Below, piece after piece: positions 25,335 through 34,317 of a DNA stretch of 64,000 nucleotides. The notes below the pieces were generated by a model, which saw only the letters and a list, made by a program, of their open reading frames with translations, was not told where the DNA came from and searched no databases. Source of the stretch: Hymenobacter glacieicola (GTDB taxonomy: Bacteria; Bacteroidota; Bacteroidia; Cytophagales; Hymenobacteraceae); contig NZ_BMGS01000001.1 in NCBI RefSeq assembly GCF_014640315.1, positions 62,001 to 126,000 of the forward strand, given 5' to 3'. Position numbers and translations under genes: made by a program. The number at the start of each line of letters is the position of its first letter. Within the stretch, counting starts at the first letter, position 1.

Positions 25335-27632
25335 ATGCGCCAGTACTTTACCGGAAGCTACCTTGCCGCTCTGCTGAGTGGTTTCTCCCTCACGGCGGCG
25401 GCCCAGAGCAGTGCGCTTTTCGGCTTTGAATACCAGGCCGTGGCAAAAGTAGTGCACGGCACCGATACCCTGCGCAATGCCTGGACGGGCGGGCTGAATT
25501 CGCCCCAGTTTTCCAACATCGACCTGAACGCCGACCAGCAGCCCGACCTGTTCGTGTTCGACCGGGCCGTGGGGCGGGTGTTTACGTTTCTCAGCGTAAC
25601 GGCCCCCGCCGGCCGGCGCTGGCAGTACGCGCCCGAGTACGAAGCCCTGTTTCCGGCCGGCCTGCAAAGCTGGGTTCTGCTGCGCGACTACGACTGCGAC
25701 GGGAAGCCTGACCTGTTTACCTACGCCAACGGGGGCGACATTCGGGTGTACCGCCACGTGGCCAATGCTGCCGGGCGGCCCGGCTTTCAGCTCATTACCA
25801 GCCAGCTTACCTACTTTGAGCCCGGCCCCACCGGCGGCAACATCAACATCACGTCCGGCGGCTACAACATGCCCGATATCCGGGACGTGGACGGGGACGG
25901 GCGCCTGGACGTGGTGACCTTCGACTTTGCTTCCTCGGTGCCGGCCGTGAACTACTTCCGCAACACCAGCACTACCGCCTGCGGTGGCTTGCAGTTTGAG
26001 CAGGGCTCCTACTACTGGGGCGGCTTTGCGGCCTGCTTCGGCAGTTGCACCGGCTTCACCTTCGCCCCCAATCAGTGCCGGCCGGCCGGGGCCCGGCCCC
26101 AGCACACCGGCGGCTTCAACATTACGCTCTGGGACCTGGACGGCGACGGGGACCAGGATGTGCTGACGGGCCGCGACAACTGCCCGGAGCTGATTAGCCT
26201 GCGCAACGATGGTACCGCCCAAACCGCCCGCATGGTTAGCGCGGGCCAGAACCTGAGCTTCCCAGCCGGCACGGCCGCCGCGCGCGTGCCCAACTTCCCG
26301 GGGGCCTACGTGGCCGATGTCACCTTTGACGGCCGCCCCGACGTGCTGGTGGCCCCCAACCTCTACGACAACGTGGACACCGTGGATACCCGTCAGTCGG
26401 TGTGGCTGTACCGCAACGCCGGCACCGGCGCCACGCCCACGTTGGTACGGGAGCAAACCGATTTCCTGCAGCGCGACATGCTGGATTTCAGCGAGGCGGC
26501 GGCCCCGGCTTTCGGGGATGTGGACGGCGACGGACTGGTGGATATGCTGGTGGGCAGCGTAAGCCGCAACAACACCCGGGGCTTCTACCGGGCCGCCCTC
26601 AGCTATTACCGCAATGCCGGCACCGCGGCCACGCCGGTTTTCCAGCTGGTCACCCACGACTACCTCAACCTGAGCAGCCGTAAGTTTACTTCCCTGAAGC
26701 CGGCGCTGGCTGATATCAACCGCGACGGAGCCCTGGATTTGGTGTACTCGGCGGCGCAAACCGCTACCTCCAGTCCGCTGTATTATATCCTGAATACGGC
26801 CGCGGCCGGCCAAGCTGCCGTGTTTAATACGGCCGCCACGGCCACCTTCAGCAACCTGCCCAGCACCCCCGGCGACGCGCCCTGCTTTACCGATGTGGAT
26901 GCCGATGGCCGGATCGATTTGCTGCTGGGTACCAATTATTTCGATGTGCCGGTGGGCTCGTTGCGCTACTACCGCAACGTGGGTGCCACGGCCGTAAGCC
27001 AGACCTTTGTGCTGCAGGACGCTGATTTCGGGCAGATTCGGACCAGTGCCGGCACCCGGCCCAGCAACCTGCACCCCGCCGTGGCCGACTTCGACGGGGA
27101 CGGCCGCCCCGACCTGCTCACGGCCGATGCCAGCGGCGAAATCCGGTTTTTCTCGAACTACCGCGCCCAAACCGGCGCCTTCTCCGGGCGCCTCGACCTG
27201 TTCTATAACCCCCTTACCAGCCAGTTTCAGGCCGGCCGCCTGGGTACGGCCGCCCGCTTCCGCTACGCCCCCGTCGCCGCCGATGTAACCGCCGATGGCA
27301 CGCCCGAGCTATTTATCGGTCTGGAAGGCGGGGGCATCAGCAGCTTCGTGACCCGCAACCGCACCGTTACGGCCCAGCAGCCGGCCCGCGCCTCCCTACC
27401 CCTGCACGTGTACCCGAACCCCGCCGTGGCCACGGCTACCGTAGAGGCGCCCTTGCCCGTACGCGTTACCTTGCTCGACCTGGCCGGCCGGGTAGTGCGC
27501 CGCACCACATCCGCGGCCCGGCAGCACCGCCTGGAACTAACCGGATTACCCGCCGGCATTTATCTGGTACGCTGTGAGGCCCTGACCGGAGAAACCGCCG
27601 TGCGGCGCCTGCAAGTAACAGCCGGTCGATAG
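25335..27632 (+). CDS. Secreted FG-GAP/VCBS repeat protein with T9SS sorting domain
   Basis: A 765-residue exported protein. After a signal peptide (YLAALLSGFSLTAAAQ) it carries ten calcium-binding FG-GAP/VCBS-type loops of the form DxDxDGxxD, among them DYDCDGKPDLF, DVDGDGRLDVV, DLDGDGDQDVL, DVDGDGLVDML, DVDADGRIDLL and DFDGDGRPDLL, spaced through a predicted beta-propeller. Its last 80 residues (LPLHVYPNPAVATATVE to the end) are a type A T9SS sorting domain. The protein is thus expected on or outside the outer membrane, perhaps for adhesion or glycan binding; the ligand is unknown. It is divergent from murF. Confidence 0.9.
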   Translation: MRQYFTGSYLAALLSGFSLTAAAQSSALFGFEYQAVAKVVHGTDTLRNAWTGGLNSPQFSNIDLNADQQPDLFVFDRAVGRVFTFLSVTAPAGRRWQYAPEYEALFPAGLQSWVLLRDYDCDGKPDLFTYANGGDIRVYRHVANAAGRPGFQLITSQLTYFEPGPTGGNINITSGGYNMPDIRDVDGDGRLDVVTFDFASSVPAVNYFRNTSTTACGGLQFEQGSYYWGGFAACFGSCTGFTFAPNQCRPAGARPQHTGGFNITLWDLDGDGDQDVLTGRDNCPELISLRNDGTAQTARMVSAGQNLSFPAGTAAARVPNFPGAYVADVTFDGRPDVLVAPNLYDNVDTVDTRQSVWLYRNAGTGATPTLVREQTDFLQRDMLDFSEAAAPAFGDVDGDGLVDMLVGSVSRNNTRGFYRAALSYYRNAGTAATPVFQLVTHDYLNLSSRKFTSLKPALADINRDGALDLVYSAAQTATSSPLYYILNTAAAGQAAVFNTAATATFSNLPSTPGDAPCFTDVDADGRIDLLLGTNYFDVPVGSLRYYRNVGATAVSQTFVLQDADFGQIRTSAGTRPSNLHPAVADFDGDGRPDLLTADASGEIRFFSNYRAQTGAFSGRLDLFYNPLTSQFQAGRLGTAARFRYAPVAADVTADGTPELFIGLEGGGISSFVTRNRTVTAQQPARASLPLHVYPNPAVATATVEAPLPVRVTLLDLAGRVVRRTTSAARQHRLELTGLPAGIYLVRCEALTGETAVRRLQVTAGR

Positions 27633-27652
27633 GTATAGGTAGCAAAGTCAGT

Positions 27653-27714
27653 AGAAGTCGGTAGGCCCGGAGCGGAAACACACTTGTGTTTCCGCTCCGG
27701 GCCTACCGACTTCT
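27653..27714. repeat. Near-perfect palindromic hairpin
   Basis: agaagtcggtaggcccggag continuing to cggaaacac is followed, after a tiny loop, by its exact reverse complement ending in ctaccgacttct. The stem is about 28-30 bp. It lies just beyond the stop of the FG-GAP gene and can act as a terminator. Confidence 0.85.
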
Positions 27715-27745
27715 AAGCATGTCTGAAAAGTTGAAACCAAATGCT

Positions 27746-27823
27746 TGTCATTCCAAGCAGCGCGAGGAATCTGATTTACTCATCAGAAGCCAAACCAGAT
27801 TCCTCGTACTACTCGGAATGACA
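27746..27823. repeat. Imperfect inverted repeat, tgtcattcc...ggaatgaca type
   Basis: The left arm tgtcattccaagcagcgcga, then ggaatctgattt, pairs imperfectly with aaaccagattcctcg, then ggaatgaca. Related arms occur at 28831-28857 (gtcattc/gaatgac) and at 61503-61603. It lies between convergent genes and directly beside the palindrome at 27653. Confidence 0.7.
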
Positions 27824-27832
27824 GCGTGAAAC

Positions 27833-28657
27833 TTACTTCAGCAGGCGCGCTTTTTCTGCTTCGCTGCGGCGAATCAGGGTTTGCAGTTCAAATGGGTCAC
27901 CGTCGTGGAGGGCCGGGAACCGCTCCCGGAAGGCTTCCAGCTCGGCGCGGCGCAGGGCGCGGGTAATGCTGGTTTCCTGGTTGCCGACTTCTACCAAATA
28001 CTCGCCGCGCATGTCCAGCAGGGCCGAGTCGCCGGTGTAGGCGAGGCCGTTGCCGTCAAGCCCCACGCAGTTCACGCCCATGGTATAAGCCAGGTTTTCA
28101 ATGGCCCGGGCCCGGAGCAGCGTAATCCAGGCGGTGCGGCGGGTAGCGGGCCAGTTGGCAATGTACAGGAGCAGGTCGTAGGGGTTGTCGAGCGGGTTGC
28201 GGCTCCACACCGGGACGCGCAGATCGTAGCACACCAGCGGGCAGATGCGCCAGCCGCGCCATTCCTCAATCAGGCGGTCGGTGCCGGGCGTGTACACCTG
28301 GTGTTCCCCGGCCATCGTGAACAGGTGGCGCTTGTTGTAATAGCTCACCGAGCCATCGGGCCGCACCCAGAGCAGGCGGTTGTAGTAGGCTTCTTGTTCC
28401 TTAATAATGATGCTGCCAACCACTACCGCGTCGCGGGCGGCGGCCAGCTGGCGCATCCAGTCGGTGGTTGGTCCATCCATGGACTCGGCCAGGGCGGAGG
28501 CCTCCATGCTAAAACCGGTCGTGAACATTTCCGGCAGCACAATCAGGTCCGTTGGAATAGATATTTCGTCAACGTGGCGCCCTAGCTCCTGTCGGTTGGC
28601 AATAGGGTCGTGCCATTGCAGGGAGCTTTGCACGAAGGAGACAGTCAGATCAGACAC
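27833..28657 (-). CDS. Nitrilase-superfamily omega-amidase (YafV/Nit2 type)
   Basis: A 274-residue carbon-nitrogen hydrolase with the Glu-Lys-Cys triad: E in LIVLPEMFTTGFSM, K in YYNKRHLFTMAGEH, and C in ICPLVCYDLRVPVWSRN. NCVGLDGNG and the overall layout match the YafV/omega-amidase branch, which hydrolyses 2-oxoglutaramate or 2-oxosuccinamate to the oxo acid and ammonia. The start is set at a GTG at 28657, where the conserved strand VSDLTVSFVQSSLQW begins; an upstream start would add 32 hydrophobic residues foreign to the family. It lies downstream of an aminotransferase gene on the same strand, consistent with a glutamine-transaminase/omega-amidase pathway. Confidence 0.82.
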   Translation of the reverse strand: MSDLTVSFVQSSLQWHDPIANRQELGRHVDEISIPTDLIVLPEMFTTGFSMEASALAESMDGPTTDWMRQLAAARDAVVVGSIIIKEQEAYYNRLLWVRPDGSVSYYNKRHLFTMAGEHQVYTPGTDRLIEEWRGWRICPLVCYDLRVPVWSRNPLDNPYDLLLYIANWPATRRTAWITLLRARAIENLAYTMGVNCVGLDGNGLAYTGDSALLDMRGEYLVEVGNQETSITRALRRAELEAFRERFPALHDGDPFELQTLIRRSEAEKARLLK

Positions 28658-28830
28658 AGCAACAAGTGTTAAAAAGAAGATCAGTTGTGAAGTATACCAA
28701 AAAACACTGAGATACGGAATATCCGGTCCGGCTGCTAACCACCGCAAAGCCAAGCGGTAGCAGCGTCATCCGCACGAACTCGACCCGCAACCAGCCTGCA
28801 GCCCTACCCCGAACCTAGCTTACCAAACTA

Positions 28831-28857
28831 GTCATTCCACGCCCGGCTCAGAATGAC
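28831..28857. repeat. Short gtcattc...gaatgac inverted repeat
   Basis: A 7-bp stem with a 13-base loop between the aminotransferase and omega-amidase genes. Its ends equal those of the larger element at 27746-27823, so it may be a shortened relative. Confidence 0.4.
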
Positions 28858-28883
28858 CGGTAGGTACTTGCTGCTTGCTTTAC

Positions 28884-30041
28884 TTACAGCTGCTGCAGGC
28901 GTTCGGCGGCCGTGCGCAGGGTAGCGTCCTGCTTGGCGAAGCAGAAGCGCACCAGCCGGTGGTCTTGGCGGTTGTGGTAGAAAGCGGAAATGGGCACTAC
29001 CGCCACGCCGGTTTCCTGGGTAAGGCGGCGGGCAAAGGTTTCGTCGTCCAACTCGGGGGCAATATCCCGGAAGTCAGCCACTTGGAAGTAGCCGCCCTGC
29101 ACCGGCAACAGGCGGAAGCGGGTAGGGGCCAGCAACTCCCGGAACAAGTCGCGCTTGTGCTGGTAGAACCCCGGCAGCGAGTCGTAGAGGTTGGTATCGG
29201 GTAGCACGTCGGCTAGGGCGTGCTGGGTGGGCGTGCTCACGCTGAAAGTCACGAACTGGTGCACCCGGCGCAGCTCCGCCGTGAGGGCCGGCGGAGCCAC
29301 GCAGTAGCCTACCTTCCAGCCCGTAGCGTGGTAGGTTTTCCCGAAGGAGGACAGCACGAAAGCCCGCTCGCGCAACTCGGCATGGCCTACCACGCTGCGG
29401 TGGGGCTGCCCGTCAAACACCATGTGCTCGTACACTTCGTCGCTGAGCAGCAGGGTAGGCGAGTCGCGCAGCAGCCCGGCCAAGGTGTCGAGGTCAGCGG
29501 CAGTGAGGGTGGCGCCGGTGGGGTTGTGGGGCGAGTTGAGCAGGAGCAGGCGGGTGCGGGAGCTCAGAGCCGCGGCTACCTGGTCCCAGTCGGGCCGAAA
29601 ATCGGGCAGGAGCAGGGGCACGTACACCGGCACGCCACCCTGCAGGCGCACGGCCGGGGCGTACAAATCGTAGGCCGGCTCCAGAATCAGCACCTCGTCG
29701 CCGGGCCTGACCACGGCGGCCAGCACCGCGTACAGGGCCTCGGTAGCGCCGCTGGTGACGGTGATTTCCGTGCCTGGGTCGGGGCTGTAGCCGTAGAGGC
29801 GGGCCGTTTTGGCGGCAATGGCCTCGCGCAGCCGCGGCAGGCCCGGCATGGGGGCGTACTGCTGGTGGCCGGGCGTGAGCACGTGGCGGGCCAGGGCCTC
29901 GAGCAGCGGTTGGGGCGGGTCGTAGTCGGGGAAGCCCTGGGCCAGGTTGATGGCCCCGCTTTCCTGGGCCAGCTGGGTCATCACCGAAAAAATACTGGTG
30001 CCCACATCAGGCAGCTTCGAAACGAGGGGAGGGTGCGGCAT
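28884..30041 (-). CDS. PLP-dependent aminotransferase, methionine/glutamine-transaminase type
   Basis: A 385-residue class I/II aminotransferase. It has the N-terminal INLAQGFPDYDPP, YGYSPDPGTEITVTSGATEALY, NSPHNPTGATL, LLSDEVYEHMVFDG, and the PLP lysine in SSFGKTYHATGWKVGY. The FGKTYHATGWK signature and QGFPD start are typical of the YbdL/kynurenine-aminotransferase-like group, which prefers methionine, glutamine or aromatic amino acids. The gene for an omega-amidase lies downstream on the same strand; together they would convert the amino acid and clear the oxo-amide by-product. Substrate preference is inferred. Confidence 0.85.
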   Translation of the reverse strand: MPHPPLVSKLPDVGTSIFSVMTQLAQESGAINLAQGFPDYDPPQPLLEALARHVLTPGHQQYAPMPGLPRLREAIAAKTARLYGYSPDPGTEITVTSGATEALYAVLAAVVRPGDEVLILEPAYDLYAPAVRLQGGVPVYVPLLLPDFRPDWDQVAAALSSRTRLLLLNSPHNPTGATLTAADLDTLAGLLRDSPTLLLSDEVYEHMVFDGQPHRSVVGHAELRERAFVLSSFGKTYHATGWKVGYCVAPPALTAELRRVHQFVTFSVSTPTQHALADVLPDTNLYDSLPGFYQHKRDLFRELLAPTRFRLLPVQGGYFQVADFRDIAPELDDETFARRLTQETGVAVVPISAFYHNRQDHRLVRFCFAKQDATLRTAAERLQQL

Positions 30042-30198
30042 ACTGCAAATCGATAAAATAACCCGTGGCGGCCCGCTTGCCTGGCCGCCTGCTTTGTTGC
30101 CCTAGGACAGGGCAGCAAGGAAGCCAAGATAGTAGCCGGCGCCATAACCGCGGGCAAGGCGTGCCTACCCCCTCCGGCGGCCAGGCGTGCCGGGGTGT

Positions 30199-33100
30199 TT
30201 ACGCCGGGCGGGCGCTGGCCGGCAGCACTACCCGGAAGGTAGTGCCCTCGCCCACGGTGCTTTCCACGGTGAGGTAGCCGCCGGCATTCTGCACTACCCG
30301 GTTCACGAGGTACAAGCCCAGGCCGGCCCCTTCTACGTGGTCGTGGAAGCGGCGAAACAACTGAAACAGCTCGCCGCCAAAGCGTTGCAAATCCAAACCC
30401 AGGCCGTTGTCCTGCACCTCCAGCACCGGCCGGCCTTCTACTAGCGCCGTGCGCAGCTGAATGTGGGGCCGCCGGCGCGGGGCCGCGTACTTCAGGGCAT
30501 TGCTAAGCAGGTTATACAGCACGCTTTGCAAGTGGGGCTGCACGAAGAACAAGGCCGGTACCGCCGTAAAATCGGAGTGGATGATGGCCCGGGAACTGGC
30601 TACTTGGTCATGAATGCTGAGTAATACCTCTTCCGTCAGCTGGGCCAGGTCGATCAGCTCGGCGGGCTGCTCGTGGCGCAGCTTCTGGATGCGCACCAGC
30701 TCCGAGAGGTTGTGAATGGTGCCGTCAATCTGGTGCAGGGACTTCTCGAACATGGCAATGAGCTTCACCGCGTCCGGGTCCCGGAAAAAGGCCGTGCGAA
30801 TCAACTCCTGAAAGATGCCCGCCATGTTGTGAATCGGCTGCTTCAGGTCGTGCGAAACGGCGTACACAAAGCTGTCCAAGTCCTGGTTGGTGCGGGTGAG
30901 CTCCGCATTTTTGTCTTCCAGGCGCTGCTGAACCCGCTTGTAGTCGTCGATGTCGGCAGTGGTGCCAAACCAGCGGATAATCCGGCCCTGCTCGTCGCGC
31001 AGGGGCTGGGCCCGGTGCAGGTACCAGCGGTACTGGCCAGTGCGCACATCCAGCAGCCGGCTTTCCATGTCCAGGTCGGTGCCGGTCTGGATGCAGCGAC
31101 CAAACTCGCTAAAGACGGCTTCGCGCTCCTCATCCCGTAGCAGATTAGCCCAACCCTCACGCAGGCTCTGCTCCACAGGCATGCCCGTGTAGTACGTCCA
31201 GCGGGAGTTGAGGTAGTCGATGGTTCCGTCCGGGGTAGCCGTCCAGACGATGGCCGGGACGCTTTCGGCCAGAAAGCGGAACTGCTGCTCGCTGCGCCGC
31301 AACTCCTCAGCCAGCAGGCGCTGGTCCTGCACATCGGCACAGGCCCCGTAAAAATGCTGAAGCTGACCGGCATCATCGAAGGAGGGAACCGAGTGGCTTA
31401 GGTGCCAGCGGTACTGCCCATCGTGACGGCGTAGGCGCACTTCCACGCTGAAAGGAACACTTCCGGCTACGGCCTGCTGAAAGGCCAATCGGGCGGCTTC
31501 GGTATCGTCGGGGTGCAGGGCCAGGGCCCAGCAGTTAGGCAAGTCGTCGATGGTTTGGCCGGTGTACTCAAACCACTGAGGGCTGAGGTATTCCATGGAG
31601 CCATCGGGGCGGGTAATGCTGGTAATCTGGGGCAAGGACTCGGTCATGACCCGCAGCAGCTCGTCTTGGCGGCTTAACTCCCGGTTCAGGGCTTCCAGCC
31701 CGAGGCGGGCCTGCACCCGCTCCGTTACTTCCACGGCAAAGATGAGGATGCCCTGGGTGGCACCCGCACCATCAAGCAGGGGTTGGGCCGTAAAATCAAA
31801 GTAGCGGGTGAGGTCGGGCCCGGGGCTGGGGGCGGGCAGCAGCACGGCGCGCTCCTGCTCTACCAGCGGCTGCCCACTGGCATACACTTCATCCAGCAGC
31901 TCAAACAAGCCTTGGTTAGCCAGCACAGGGGCCGCTTGCTGGGGCGTTTGTCCGGCCCGGGCCTGGCCGCCTACCAGGTCGTTAAAGCGCTGATTAATAA
32001 ACCCCACGACGTGCTGGGGACCGAGCAGGGTAGCAATCAGGGCCGGCACCTTGCCCAGAATCAGCTGTAGTTGCTGGTCTTTTTTCTCCAGCTGCTGCTG
32101 GGCTTGTTTTTGGTTTTCGATATCGGTGCAGGTGCCAAACCACCGGGTTACCTGCCCCGCCTCATCCAGCACGGGGCGGGCTTGGGCCAGAAACCAGCGG
32201 TACTGCCCCGTTTGGTCGCGCAGGCGGTAGTCGCACTGGTAGTAGGTGCCAGTGCGCTTGGCCTGGGCCCAATTGGCGGCGGCCTGGGGACGGTCGTCGG
32301 GGTGGACCAGGGCAGCCCATTCTTCGTCCGTAAATTGCTTTAAGCCAGTGTACTCGTCCCAGCGTTGGTTGGTATAGAGTTTCTGGCCACGGGCATCCAG
32401 GCTCCAAACAAGCTGGGGAATCAAGTCGGCCAGCAGCTGAAACTGCTCCAGGCTTTGGTGCAGGGCGCGCTCGGTGGCGCGGGCCTCGGTTACGTCCTGG
32501 GCAGCCCCGAGCAGGCGCACCGGCTGGCCGGTTTCGTCGCGGATAATGTGGTAGCGGTCCACTACCTCGGCCCAGCTGCCATCGGCCCGCCGCAGCCGAT
32601 ACGTAAGAAAGGGCGCTACTTGCTGGCCCTTCTGCACGGCCGCCACCGTGGCATCAATGGCTGGAAGGTCATCGGGGTGAAGACGCTCGTACCAGAACTG
32701 AAACGTATGGGTTTCGGCCGTGAGCGGGTAGCCAAACAGGGTCGTAAATGTCTCATTGCGCCACACGTGGCCGGTGCGCAAATCAAAGTTCCACACGGCA
32801 TCGTGGGTAGTGCGGGCCAGGGTCGAGAAGCTTTCCAGGCTAAGTCGGCCCTGCTGCTGGGCCACTACCCGGTCCGTCACATCAAGCACGCGCACCAGAA
32901 TATGGCGCAGCTCGCCGGCTGGGTCCAGCACGGGGCGCAGCAGCACCTGCCAGTAGCGGGTAGTAGCGTCTGCCTCGTCGGGGGTAGGGGCCTGCTCGTA
33001 GCGCAGCGCTTCCAGGCTACGAACCGCGCGGTGGGTTACTACCTCCTGCAGGGCCTCCTGCCAGAGGCTGGCACCCGGAATGCCGGGATAGGCGGGCAGC

Positions 33101-33261
33101 ACGGTCAGTACTGGCTGGTGTACTACCTGCTCGCGGGGCTGGGCCAGCAGCTGGCACATAGCATCATTGAGGGCCGCAATCCGGAGCGTGGGCGTCAGGA
33201 CCAGGTGGGGGGTAGGCAGAGCCTCAAAGAGGAGCTGGAAATCGATAGACTCGGAGGCCAT
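30199..33261 (-). CDS. Soluble histidine kinase with six PAS domains
   Basis: A 1020-residue sensor kinase without membrane segments. I count six PAS/PAC units, beginning near residues 7, 145, 270, 400, 535 and 665; the third, fifth and sixth share LPQ or VPAIVW and LHPDD or RWxxYTG patterns. The kinase core follows: the H box SHDLKQPIHNMAGIF, the N box LYNLLSNALKY, and the G boxes VQDNGLGLDL and GAGLGLYLV. No receiver domain is attached and no partner regulator adjoins. Ligands are unknown; PAS domains may bind heme, flavin or metabolites. A promoter candidate lies 23 bases upstream. The three-PAS kinase at 48221 is a relative. Confidence 0.9.
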   Translation of the reverse strand: MASESIDFQLLFEALPTPHLVLTPTLRIAALNDAMCQLLAQPREQVVHQPVLTVLPAYPGIPGASLWQEALQEVVTHRAVRSLEALRYEQAPTPDEADATTRYWQVLLRPVLDPAGELRHILVRVLDVTDRVVAQQQGRLSLESFSTLARTTHDAVWNFDLRTGHVWRNETFTTLFGYPLTAETHTFQFWYERLHPDDLPAIDATVAAVQKGQQVAPFLTYRLRRADGSWAEVVDRYHIIRDETGQPVRLLGAAQDVTEARATERALHQSLEQFQLLADLIPQLVWSLDARGQKLYTNQRWDEYTGLKQFTDEEWAALVHPDDRPQAAANWAQAKRTGTYYQCDYRLRDQTGQYRWFLAQARPVLDEAGQVTRWFGTCTDIENQKQAQQQLEKKDQQLQLILGKVPALIATLLGPQHVVGFINQRFNDLVGGQARAGQTPQQAAPVLANQGLFELLDEVYASGQPLVEQERAVLLPAPSPGPDLTRYFDFTAQPLLDGAGATQGILIFAVEVTERVQARLGLEALNRELSRQDELLRVMTESLPQITSITRPDGSMEYLSPQWFEYTGQTIDDLPNCWALALHPDDTEAARLAFQQAVAGSVPFSVEVRLRRHDGQYRWHLSHSVPSFDDAGQLQHFYGACADVQDQRLLAEELRRSEQQFRFLAESVPAIVWTATPDGTIDYLNSRWTYYTGMPVEQSLREGWANLLRDEEREAVFSEFGRCIQTGTDLDMESRLLDVRTGQYRWYLHRAQPLRDEQGRIIRWFGTTADIDDYKRVQQRLEDKNAELTRTNQDLDSFVYAVSHDLKQPIHNMAGIFQELIRTAFFRDPDAVKLIAMFEKSLHQIDGTIHNLSELVRIQKLRHEQPAELIDLAQLTEEVLLSIHDQVASSRAIIHSDFTAVPALFFVQPHLQSVLYNLLSNALKYAAPRRRPHIQLRTALVEGRPVLEVQDNGLGLDLQRFGGELFQLFRRFHDHVEGAGLGLYLVNRVVQNAGGYLTVESTVGEGTTFRVVLPASARPA

Positions 33262-33284
33262 GATGGGTGCGCGGCAGGAACAAG

Positions 33285-33320
33285 CAAAGATAGAGCGCCC
33301 GCCGCGGCCTCCCTACCCAA
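33285..33320 (-). promoter_or_regulatory. Possible Bacteroidota-type promoter of the six-PAS kinase
   Basis: On the minus strand TTG (33318-33320), then 25 bases, then TATCTTTG (33285-33292). The -7 box fits TAnnTTTG exactly and the kinase start follows after 23 bases. The spacing is longer than the usual 19-21. Confidence 0.4.
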
Positions 33321-33461
33321 AACCAGCCCCCCAGTTGCGCTGGAAAAGGAATCTTTTGGACATAGACCAGATAAAAGCGTGGGCGGCCTTTTTGCCCCGA
33401 CCGGGCCGGAAAACAACAGGACTTTGAGGGCGGGGCGAGTGGCTACCAGTGGAAAGCAAAA

Positions 33462-33502
33462 GGCCCGGTTTTCCACCCCACGCGGGAGCGAAAAACCGGG
33501 CC
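33462..33502 (-). terminator. Terminator of msrA
   Basis: ggcccggtttt pairs with aaaaaccgggcc around an 18-base loop, 24 bases beyond the msrA stop; on the minus strand the stem is followed by ttttgc. Confidence 0.65.
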
Positions 33503-33525
33503 GAAACTGGCGCCACCTATCCGTC

Positions 33526-34188
33526 TTACAGCGGGCTTTTCAGCAGCTGCGGAAACTTGTGGCGGAATTTCTCAATCTTGGGCGTGGAGACGTTGCTCAC
33601 GTAAGGCTCGTTGGGGTGGAGGCGGTAGTAGCCCTGGTGGTAGCCCTCGGCGGGCCAGAACTTGGTGAAGGCCATGACCTGGGTAACAATGGGGTTAGCG
33701 TACTGCTTGGAGGCATTTACGCGCTTAATGGCCGCCTCAATTTCCTGCTTTTCCTGGGGCGTGCGGTAAAATGCCACGGAGCGGTACTGGGTGCCGGCAT
33801 CGGGGCCCTGGCGGTTAAGGGTTGTCGGGTCGTGGCCGGCGCGTAAGAATACATCGACCAGGGTAGCAAAGCTGATCTGCTTGGGGTCGTAGTAGATTTC
33901 AATGGACTCGGCGTGGCCCGTACGGCCGCTGCTTACCTGCTCGTAGCTGGGGTTTTTTTCGGGGCCGCCGCTGTAGCCCGATACCACGGCGCGCACGCCC
34001 TTCAGCTCCTCAAATATTTCCTCGGTGCACCAGAAGCAGCCCCCGGCAAAGGTGGCTACGCTCAGGCCCCGCAAATCCGTGGGGGCCGGGCCGGCGGTGG
34101 AGCGGGTAGGCGTTTGGGCATCGGCGGGGCGGGGCTCCGAGCAGGCCCCGAGCAGTAAAACCAAAAAGGTCAGCAATGAAAATTTCAT
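33526..34188 (-). CDS. msrA: Peptide methionine sulfoxide reductase A, lipoprotein form
   Basis: A 220-residue enzyme that reduces methionine-S-sulfoxide in proteins. The catalytic motif is GGCFWCTEEIFEELKGV, followed by GYSGGPEKNPSYEQVSSGRTGHAES, RSVAFYRTPQEKQ and AEGYHQGYY. The N-terminus is a lipoprotein signal with lipobox LLGAC, so the enzyme should be membrane-anchored outside the cytoplasm, unlike most MsrA. The ATG at 34188 begins this signal; the open frame extends further upstream without resemblance. Stand-alone gene with its own hairpin terminator. Confidence 0.92.
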   Translation of the reverse strand: MKFSLLTFLVLLLGACSEPRPADAQTPTRSTAGPAPTDLRGLSVATFAGGCFWCTEEIFEELKGVRAVVSGYSGGPEKNPSYEQVSSGRTGHAESIEIYYDPKQISFATLVDVFLRAGHDPTTLNRQGPDAGTQYRSVAFYRTPQEKQEIEAAIKRVNASKQYANPIVTQVMAFTKFWPAEGYHQGYYRLHPNEPYVSNVSTPKIEKFRHKFPQLLKSPL

Positions 34189-34317
34189 GGAGAGCGAAAA
34201 GAGCTTAAAAGAAGAAGAGTGCAAGCTGGAGCATATACGACGGCAAACGCCGCCTGGACGCAGGAAGTGCGACGGAAACCATTTCTTTGTCTTTTCACAG
34301 AGGTAAGATCTTTGACC

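Noticed and set aside
25287..27170. 627-codon open frame on the minus strand opposite the FG-GAP gene
   Set aside because: It is the antisense of a strongly supported gene, has low-complexity Gly/Val/His-rich composition and no domain pattern; such frames arise from high-GC codon use.
32365..33846. 493-codon plus-strand frame across the PAS kinase and msrA
   Set aside because: It crosses two clear genes and the space between them on the other strand and has no family features.
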